Shown here: positions 57,076 to 64,000 of the stretch, piece by piece
How positions within the stretch are numbered: the first letter of the stretch is position 1
Layout of the letters: each line of letters begins with the position of its first letter
Assembly (NCBI GenBank): GCA_012845835.1
Contig: JABAKD010000019.1
Location: forward strand, 12,102,844-12,166,843
DNA: 64,000 nucleotides
Source of the DNA: Undaria pinnatifida
Lineage: Eukaryota > Sar > Phaeophyceae > Laminariales > Alariaceae
Reading direction: 5' to 3'
The notes under the pieces: model-generated
Told to the model about the DNA's origin: nothing
The model's input: only the letters and a program-made list of their open reading frames with translations
The model's database searches: none
Translations under genes and position numbers: made by a program

Positions 57076-59150
57076 TGCAAGATGCCCACATACTTCCATC
57101 GCTGGCCCAGAGGACCAACAATGACATAGCTATGCGTTGCCAGGCAAGTATCTCAGAAAGAGGCCACACCACAGCCGCCAAAAAACTTCCAGGTATAAAC
57201 CAGAGGCAAAACCCGATCATCATCGAAATCATAGAAGATCCGAGAAACAACCATCCGACCACAGAATGTATGAAACAAACACCCGGGCGGGCGTAAACCA
57301 AACAAAACGGCTACCCTCAAGTGTCCTTCGCTCCACCAGAAGGAAGCGACGACGCCACTGACACCACAACGACGCCCGCCTGTCCCCTATGGTCTCCGTA
57401 GTTCTAAACCCCGCACTGCACACAGCAGCATACAAACATATCGCCATGCGTCGAAATCTGATGTACCATTTTCAGAACATACCAACCACGCAGCATCCAT
57501 CGCTGCAATGCCTGCGATTGTTTCACGATACACCGGTATTCGTAACGCCTCTTACCGGCTTAACTGCCCCCTTCACCAGAGGCCATCACAGCACGGGATA
57601 GGCGGTCGCGGAAGGTGAGAGGGGAGACCAGGGGAGGTGGTGAGCACTACCCCCCCCCCGTTCGGCACCCTAACCCCACGACGACCTGACCCTACCCGGA
57701 TCTACTGTACGAGAAGCCCTACAAACCAACCAGGGGTCCCCTCGAATCAGCGCAGTAGCAGCTCCTCTAACAGCGACGGTTGAACAGTGTCGGTTGACCG
57801 CAATAGTGCCTGCAAAATTGCTTGCCCCCCCCCCCCCAAGCAAACCCCCCGTCCCTTCTCCCCCGCACCGAATTGGAATATTGATCCCAAGCGCGAATGC
57901 TTCAAACATCCCCGTCTGAACAGAGGGATGGTTCGGCCAACAAAGTTTGGTCTTAATTGGCACACTACAATACTAATAGTACCGCACAAAAACGCAAGAT
58001 CAATACACCACCATGCAGAAGACGGCTTTCCAAGCTGACGTTCTCGACGAAGGGGAGAGAGTAAACTAGCACCGAGCGAAGCGTCTATGGCGGCAACATC
58101 TCGACGGCATCTGTCCGTCGAGCCCGAGGCCGCGATTTTCTTCGTGTGTGTGTCCCTTCTTGACAAAATCGTAACGGAAATTCGAAACAGGGGCTGCGTT
58201 ATCCTGCGTGCAACACTACGGAGGACACGATATGCACAAAAACCTACACATGCCCTTGTTTTTACTAAACTTATTTGGTCCTGATTACTATGTTCACCCG
58301 TAAAATAGAATCTTTCGAACTATGATACAGGGTGCATGTTTTCGACCGCTACCTCCCATATAGCGCCATGTGGCGGCAACGGGTCGAAAAAGCGAAAAGA
58401 CAAAGGGTGACCTCCTAAGGTATCGCCTCGTCGCGGGGGACGGACAGAGGCAATCGGGCTCGCCCCCCTCCCCGTCTCCCTCCCTCATCCCTCATACGAC
58501 TCGCTGAACACCTCCCGGCGCTGAGCGCTTGGTGCACGCAATGTCCGCCTGGTCGGTGAAAATCCGACGTGCTCCGTCTCGACATGGTAGGTATGCGAGG
58601 GTCTATGTATGGTCCTGCGGACTAAGGCCATGCGCGACGCGATGACTACACCCCCCCCTCCTCCGTAACGACCACACAGACAAGCCGCCGTGACACTAAC
58701 AGCACTCGATTTCTAGCCCTCTTCCTATTGCAAAAACAACTCGAGACCCTAGGTAATCCCAGGCTATTGGTCCTCCATAAAACCGGATTGAGGTTGTGAA
58801 CACGCCAACACACGCCACCAACAACATGCCATGACTTGGGACCAAAGCCCGTCGCCGCCGCAGAATCATCATCAGCAGCATCATGATCAGCGAGCAGCAT
58901 CATGGTCAGCAAGCAGCAGCATCCTCATCAGCAAGCAGCACCAGCAACAGCAACCAGCAGCAGCAAATAGCGGCAGGAGCAGCGGCAGCAACATCGTCGC
59001 TATCAGCACGATCGCCATCCCCAAAAGCATCCCGCCCACTCCCCCCACCACCGCCGAAGGCAGCGCGGCGAATTGGAGCACGAAAGGTGCTGCACAACGC
59101 GCCAGGCTCCGCGCCACCACAAACCGCCGCCCGTCAAAAAACTGTATGCC
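57076..59150. other. Gene-free stretch, probably including 3' untranslated sequence of the DDM1-like gene
   Basis: 58545-58620 shares GGTCGGTGAAAATCCGACGT-GCTCCGTC with 600-650 and, inverted, 42310-42360. 58045-58092 is related to 14816-14880. From 58850 to 59150 the plus strand is CAG/CAT-rich and reads as Gln/Ser/Ala on plus; it follows directly after the minus-strand stop. Confidence 0.35.
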
Positions 59151-59420
59151 CTAAGCCATGGCGCTGAGCACGCTAACATCTACATCATCCACGATGTCGT
59201 ACATAGCGCCCTCCCGGGGAAGGGGGACAACTGGCCCCTTTCCCCCCCCTGCCCTCTTCCCCCATCCCGCGCCGTCGACACCCTCTCCCCGGCGTCCCCA
59301 TCGCGCACCGCCTTCCACGTTGGAGTCCCCCCACGAGGTGGAGGATGCGAAAACCCGCTCCCTGTCGAGGATGCCGTCTAGCTCCTCTTCCGTGATGGAG
59401 CGGCCAAGGCCATCTCGCAC
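59151..59420 (-). CDS. Last exon of the DDM1/LSH-like gene
   Basis: The acceptor aatatcaacag precedes GTG-CGA-GAT; the frame stays open for 89 codons to TAG at 59153-59151. After the conserved ELDGILDR helix the tail is Gly/Arg/Trp-rich with no recognised motif, and ends in an acidic YDIVDDVDV stretch. Beyond the stop the minus strand is rich in CTG/ATG triplets down to about 58880, probably 3' untranslated sequence. A mutated copy of the exon start lies just upstream at 59501-59541. Confidence 0.65.
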   Translation of the reverse strand: MRDGLGRSITEEELDGILDRERVFASSTSWGDSNVEGGARWGRRGEGVDGAGWGKRAGGGKGPVVPLPREGAMYDIVDDVDVSVLSAMA

Positions 59421-60573
59421 CTGTTGATATTTTATTTTTTCGGTTTTTGTAGGAGGGGATGATCAGGAGGGGGGGTGGGGTTGGGTTGGGTTGGGATGAG
59501 CGAGGTCTTTCGTGATGGAGCGGCTAAGGCCATCTCGAACATTTTAATATATTTCTGGTTCTTGTAGATGTAAAAAGAGGGGAGGGGAGGGGGGGTCGAA
59601 ACGAAGGCGGGGGGCGAGGGGAGGGGGGGGGGGGGAGTCGAAATGACGCTTGTCGTGCTGCGGAATAAATCAGGGGATGCTGGCACAGAGACCGCACGCG
59701 GTCCGTCTCACAAGCGCACGCTTGCTAAGAGGAGGGGGAAGAGCGAGAAAGGGCCAGTTGGATGAATAATACGTACACTGCACCGGCACACAGGAGGAGC
59801 GGCGCGTACGAACAAGGGCCCAGCATCGCCGGACATTCACGCACAAGCATACTCCGGATGATCGGTGACAAGAACACGGTGGGGTGAGCTATAATTATCT
59901 TTCCACGTAAACGGGGAAGCGGCGCTGTATCAGCAAGCGGCGTTTCACATTTTTTTCGGCACGATTTCTGCTGATTCTGACGAATTTCCGAAACAGTCGC
60001 CTGTCTTGCAGACCCATTCCGCTCCCGTTCTCGCTGTGCATCTGGCACCAGGCACGGCCCACTCTGCGTACCTCCGACTGACTGCCTGGACGGCTCTATG
60101 TAGTCGTAGCAAGTACCATTTTTGACACCGGTAATCCCCAGACAACTTGAGACAGAGAGCGTCAATTGCAAAAAAAAATTCATACTATTGCAGATGAGCA
60201 AGTTGCTAGGAATGTTCTCCGTAAGAAACGCGGCGGAACCACGAAACAGGCGCTCAACACGGCAGCTCCAACGCGTTAACCCAAAAACGCACAACGTCGG
60301 AACACATACCAGGCATACGATGCATATAGCAGCAGCTCATACCCATCAATGGGACGCCTGGGTTCCATCTTTTCGACTCAACACGCCCCTGGGATATGAA
60401 GCCAACCATATCCCCAAGGAGAGCCTTGCACCGACTACGAAGGGTTTTCAAACTTTCGGTCAGGCAGTCAGACAGCTTGCAAGTGTTGGTGATTTTTTTT
60501 AGGTGAATCGAGAAAAACGGAAGCTTGCTTTTGTTGTTGTTGTTTAGATAGGAACAGAACGGCGTACAATCCG

Positions 60574-60642
<69 letters not shown>

Positions 60643-63311
60643 GATAGGAACAGAACAGCGAACAATCCGTGGCCAGCGCGAAAACGGTCGACGTGCCCGA
60701 GTGGTTAAGGGGATGGATTCGAAACCCATTGTGATTTCACGCGCAGGTTCGAGTCCTGCCGTCGACGATACTTTTTTATTTCCGATGGCGCCTAAAAAAA
60801 GGTGGAAGACTGAACGATTTCACAGGAAATCTGAAGTCTTGGGAACGGTCTTGAATCATAATATATGGAAGGCGTGTTGGTTCGGGGAGTACGCTTAAAC
60901 TTGAACTTGGACACGACGGGTACTAGACAAGCGAAGCAAACGTGTTCGAATAAATCGGTTAAGCGAAGAATAACGTGCCCCCAGCTACAGAGAGTATAGG
61001 AAGCTGGTGGGTGACCGACTGGCAAGAAACTACCGCTGCTGCGAGGATTACGGCTGGAGGGATCAACAACAAAGTTTAGATTTCGTTTCCAGCTAGGCGT
61101 GCCCGATTTTTCATTGCGTGTCTCACCCGGGGGAAGGAACCAATTTTGTATTTACTAGATATTGGTGGTTATGACGCGCGGCCTCAAACGCAATTTTGTT
61201 CGGCTGGGTTGAGCTGCGTTGCGTTGGGGTTAGGAGGGGTCGTTCCTGCTTCCTACCAACGCACATAGTAGACGGCTGTTACGAACGTCCACCAGGGCAA
61301 GTTCCTAATAGCGAGAGCTACGTGCAGTTGTATTTATTAATTATATTTTTCATCATCCTATCTATTGCAGATAAGATAAAACACACTACAGCTGTGAGAT
61401 CGAAGACTTCGAAGAAACTCGCCTTTGCAAGCTGTGTGTGATACTCCGATCGCGTATGTTACTGGGTGTGTGTCCTCATCAAGGGTATAGGTCGGCGACT
61501 CCCCTTAGAACTAGCTTGTTATCTGCGCAGTTTTTCTTTCTTTTTCTCCCTTTCCTATTAGACCTACCTCAGGTCTAGGGTTAGCCAGCAGGCTTTTCTC
61601 CCCCTCCCCACAACGGTACGTACCTTCGTTTTTATCGCGGCAAGACGTCCGCCCCTTCTTCCCTCATCCACTCGCATCGAATTGCGTCTAAAACCACGCC
61701 GCTAAGCGCTCTCAGAAGTGGAGTCCTTTTTTTTTTTTTTTTTTCGCAACAATATCTTTTTTATGAGCGTGTTTCAGCTCTCTCAGAGAACTCGTGCTGG
61801 TGGATATTTCTAACAGCCGTCAATTGTGTGGGTTGGTCGGAAGAGTTCCCAAGGCACCTTTGCTACTTTCTGCTGCTGCAACCAACTGCGACTGTTGGTC
61901 CCGAGGATGTTTTGGGTGAAAAAAATAGGCCTTTCTTGGGTCGGGCTATCATGTCTCGCTGGTTGGGTCGGGTCGGGTCGGGTCGGGTCGGATCAGGATG
62001 ACCTGACTGATCCGACCCGTGAGATTTCGAATAAAACTCTCCTGACACGACCCCGCCCGGCCCGCGCGAGAAATGGAAAATTCCTGACCCGACCCACGTG
62101 GCGGATCATAACCCGTCAAAACCCCTGAAAAAAAATAACTCGACCATAGTCATCGGTGTGTTATTATTCTCCGGAAATTCTGGCCGTCCGGCATGGCACG
62201 GAGACTCGGGCATTCGAGGCAAGAAATGAGACCCTATGTCTAAGCGTCGTTACAAAGTAGAAACTCGCTTCGCCGGCAAAAAAACGCGATATGCCATCAT
62301 CATGCCATTGTTAATAAGAACGTTTGTGATATCAACATATCGCGGGGAACATTCTGAGAGGAGCCATCGTTGACAACGGCAACATTTCGTGCCAATAGTA
62401 ACAAAAAAGGCTAAAATGTTTCATGCCACAATTAATAGGAACTGAGGGACATCCGTCTTGCCGCACGAAATCATCGACGCGCCCAAGCGGTTAAGGGGAT
62501 GGATTCGAAACCCATGGTAACTTCACGCGCAGGTTCGAGTGCTAACGTCGACGATACCTTTACACTTTACGCGCGTGCCGGAACCGGAAATCTCCTTGCA
62601 TTGTAGCTCGGATGCATCCTCTGCAAAATCTCAGCAGCCTTTGATATGCCTCGTGTGGGCAATGCCGCAACTATAAAAAATAACGTTTCGACAGTTTTCA
62701 CCTTTCAAGTAAAAAAAATGGGCGTTAAGGGCAGTTTTCGTCAACGACACGGTAAACATCATTTTTTTTTTTTTTTTTTTTTTTTTTGCTATCTTGGCAA
62801 GCTTTGACGCATGCTACCATACGGGTAGAGAGGTGCTTTCCGAGGTGCGTCGCTGGAGTAATCTAAAAGCGCAACATTAACAATAAGGCCGCGATCGTCG
62901 CGAAACAAGTATGATCGTTTGGGTTAACGAGCCCAGCCATTCAGGAACAACAAAACAAAACAAAAAGTGCGACCTCTATCGCGTGTTTTATCACGTTTTC
63001 TTTCGCCAAATTCGATAAAAACCGACGAGCAGTGGGAAAAAGCTGAACGCTCTGCGCGGCCAGCACAAGAGAAACACACCGCCAACAGCAGCAGCAGCAA
63101 CAACAATCACACCTACCACCACTACCAACTAGAACCACGAACAACAACACCAACACACCTCGGGACACACGGCGCGTTTGGCCAGGTCCTCGACGTCATC
63201 CTCCAGGAGCTTTCGGAGATGAGACACGGTCATCTCGCCGTTTGTGCGCTGACCGGCCTTTCCAAAGTCCCCCCCTTGGACTGCCACTCGCTCCAGCTTC
63301 TTCTTGGAGAT
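59151..63311 (-). CDS. DDM1/LSH (HELLS)-like SNF2 chromatin remodeller, C-terminal end (partial)
   Basis: These are the last two exons of a minus-strand gene that continues past the window's right edge. Exon 63311-63159 (51 codons, after a pyrimidine-rich acceptor ...gcgacag) reads ISKKKLERVAVQGGDF and then a KLLEDDVEDL helix. Exon 59420-59151 begins VRDGLGRSITEEELDGILDR and ends VLSAMA plus TAG. Both are in phase 0. The pattern of a basic KKKLE strand, a loop, an acidic helix, then an ITxxELDxxLDR helix is the tail of DDM1/HELLS proteins, where KLE follows helicase motif VI and the LLDR helix is near the C terminus. These ATPases remodel nucleosomes and support DNA methylation and heterochromatin. 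The ATPase motifs lie outside the window. The intron between these exons is 3.7 kb and carries a tRNA gene. Other SNF2 subfamilies remain possible. Confidence 0.68.
59501..59541 (-). pseudogene. Decayed copy of the last DDM1-like exon start
   Basis: Minus strand TTCGAGATGGCCTTAGCCGC-TCCATCACGAAAGA against the real GTGCGAGATGGCCTTGGCCG-CTCCATCACGGAAGA at 59420; the 5' intron flank (TACAAGAACCAGAAATATA) is also similar. The acceptor AG is lost. It lies 0.1 kb upstream of the real exon. Confidence 0.75.
60520..60686 (+). repeat. GTT microsatellite within a duplicated 35-bp flank
   Basis: (GTT)n of about 70 bases (60571-60640). TTGTTTAGATAGGAACAGAA-C-GCG-ACAATCCGTG flanks it on both sides (60540-60575 and 60637-60671). 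It ends 16 bases before the tRNA-Ser gene. Confidence 0.75.
60687..60767 (+). tRNA. tRNA-Ser (anticodon CGA)
   Basis: This 81-nt type II tRNA folds well by eye. The acceptor arms GTCGACG and CGTCGAC pair perfectly, with discriminator G. The D arm is CCC..GGG around GAGTGGTTAA. The anticodon loop TTCGAAA gives CGA (reads UCG Ser codons). The long variable arm forms GTGA-TT-TCAC, and the T arm GCAGG-TTCGAGT-CCTGC is perfect. No CCA is encoded, as is normal in eukaryotes. The top anticodon-stem pair is an A-C mismatch (ATGGA with CCCAT). It lies in the last intron of the DDM1-like gene on the opposite strand, right after a GTT microsatellite. Confidence 0.88.
61380..61512 (+). repeat. Repeat family C (copy)
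   Basis: ACAGCTGTGAGATCGAAGAC, CTTTGCAAGCTGTGTGTGAT, ACTCCGATCGCG, TCCTCATCAAGGGTATAGGT, CGGCGACTCCCCTTAG. It matches the long form without its 3' end. Confidence 0.65.
61556..61750 (-). mobile_element. SINE family B fragment
   Basis: ACCTCAGGTCTAGGGTTAGC, CGGTACGTACCTTCGTTTTT, ATCGCGGCAAGACG, CGCATCGAATTGCGTC and CGCTAAGCGCTCTCAG match the family B body. It ends in a T tract with no head. Confidence 0.55.
61958..62135. repeat. GGGTC-rich dispersed repeat (copy 3)
   Basis: Five GGGTC units, then CTGATCCGACCCGTGAGATT-TCGAA, AAATTCCTGACCCGACCC, GGATCATAACCCGTC and AAAACCCCTGAAAAAAA. The same order as the copies at 7312 and 27786. Confidence 0.65.
62473..62553 (+). pseudogene. Decayed second copy of tRNA-Ser(CGA)
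   Basis: About 1.8 kb after the intact gene, with the same length and the same TTCGAAA anticodon loop and A-C mismatch. The acceptor stem has lost its first pair (A with C). The T stem is broken (GCAGG against GCTAA), and the variable arm is partly unpaired. The 3' flank gatac is shared with the first copy. It is probably a non-functional duplicate; box B still reads GTTCGAGTGC, so transcription is conceivable. Confidence 0.75.
62560..63158. other. DDM1-like intron, left of the penultimate exon
   Basis: Holds a T26 tract at 62763-62787 and a small SINE family A piece at about 62990-63065 (CCGACGAGCAGTGGGAAAAA-GCTGAACG). (AGC)5 and CAACAACA tracts precede the exon. Confidence 0.4.
63159..63311 (-). 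CDS. Second-to-last exon of the DDM1/LSH-like gene
   Basis: This 153-base phase-0 exon lies between an acceptor at 63312-63313 (AG on the minus strand) and a donor GTGTGT at 63158-63153. It encodes the KKKLERV strand and KLLEDD helix that follow the helicase core in DDM1/HELLS proteins. A related stretch at 63973-63993 (TSKKKLV in the minus reading) may be a further partial copy or part of the preceding exon. Confidence 0.65.
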
Positions 63312-63639
63312 CTGTCGCAACATTGGACAAATATTAGAGAAGAGAAAAGGCAATGCGGTGTTGCGACATGCAGGATGCTAAGACACAAAAAGAGAAGATT
63401 ATTGCATGGAGAGGGGATTTTTGGCCCTGGTGACTCGAAGGGGTAGGGCCAGGAGGAAATGAACGAACATCAAGTATTCGCAGTTGTCGGTTATTGGATT
63501 CATTGTTTCGTGCTTTTAGTTTTCGCGGTCTGGATTTTTCTTTTTTTTCTTTTTTTTCTGCGCCATATTTTTTACTGTTGACACTTTGTTGTTTTGAATC
63601 ATCGCTTTCACTCTCCAGCTCAACTCGTGAGAGGTTTAC

Positions 63640-63785
63640 CCTCAGCGACCTTCTGGACAAGCCGTGGTCACAGGCGTCTTCCCTTGTGCCCCCTCTGTAC
63701 TTGCCTTTATTTTTATCGGGCATAAGGTTCAACATTCCCAGTTTTCAGCTTTCTATGCTCGTCGATTTGCACCGAATTTATTGTT
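63640..63785 (-). mobile_element. SINE family A fragment
   Basis: CTCAGCGACCTTCTGGACAA-GCCGTGGTCACAGG, TTATTTTTATCGGGCATAAG and CTCGTCGATTTGCACCGAAT; the same 3' variant as 4676-4860. Confidence 0.55.
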
Positions 63786-64000
63786 GACACCAACGCTGCA
63801 CAGCAGTTTCGGATGGCAAATAAAATAAAACCAAGATATGCGTCATGGAGCGCTATGGCACGCGGGATAAATAGATAACATAAGAGAAGATACGCGAGTA
63901 TTATATATACATACATGCAGTTCTATGGCATGCGCGGTTCGATGACATACGGCAGGACAGCGTGACGTGCATCACCAGCTTCTTCTTAGAGGTCCGCCGT

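Noticed and set aside
58883..59167. 94-codon Ser/Ala/Gln/Pro plus reading
   Set aside because: Antisense to the 3' end of the DDM1-like gene; CAG/CAT triplet composition explains it.
59725..60294. 189-codon minus reading in the DDM1-like intron
   Set aside because: No recognisable domain and not in phase with either flanking exon.

Overview
The window looks like a nuclear segment of an intron-rich stramenopile, most likely a brown alga of the Ectocarpus type. This is inferred from style: one gene of about 21.6 kb with some 23 small exons, an aureochrome-type LOV-like exon, tRNA-derived SINEs and many MITEs. No species marker was read. There is no operon structure, no bacterial signal, no CRISPR array and no rRNA.

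Layout. 1-17.5 kb is gene-poor and packed with dispersed repeats: a mariner-like MITE, SINEs, and short families named C, D, E and GGGTC here. At 17.59-18.14 kb (minus) lies one exon with an aureochrome-like LOV/PAS half-domain that lacks the photoactive cysteine motif. 21.24-42.86 kb (plus) is a complete kinesin-6-like motor gene (KIF20/MKLP type); its exons join in frame, with one uncertain donor (exon 17), to about 1,070 aa. 42.9-59.1 kb is repeat-rich: TIR MITEs, a four-unit tandem array with exon-like peptides, a hAT element with perfect 8-bp target duplications, and about 3.1 kb of a G-rich hexanucleotide satellite. At 59.15-63.31 kb (minus) are the last two exons of a DDM1/LSH (HELLS)-like SNF2 chromatin remodeller that enters from the right edge; its final complete intron holds a tRNA-Ser(CGA) gene and a decayed second copy.

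The most striking pattern is that both real genes carry decayed extra copies of their own exon ends or starts, together with the adjoining splice site, inside neighbouring introns. Kinesin exons 2, 3, 7, 19, 20 and 22 and the last DDM1-like exon show it. This looks like repeated local tandem duplication across splice junctions, which would lengthen introns and leave decoy splice sites.

The kinesin (cytokinesis/central spindle) and the remodeller (DNA methylation and heterochromatin) are convergent neighbours; nothing suggests they work together. All calls come from reading the sequence; no alignment or database search was run.
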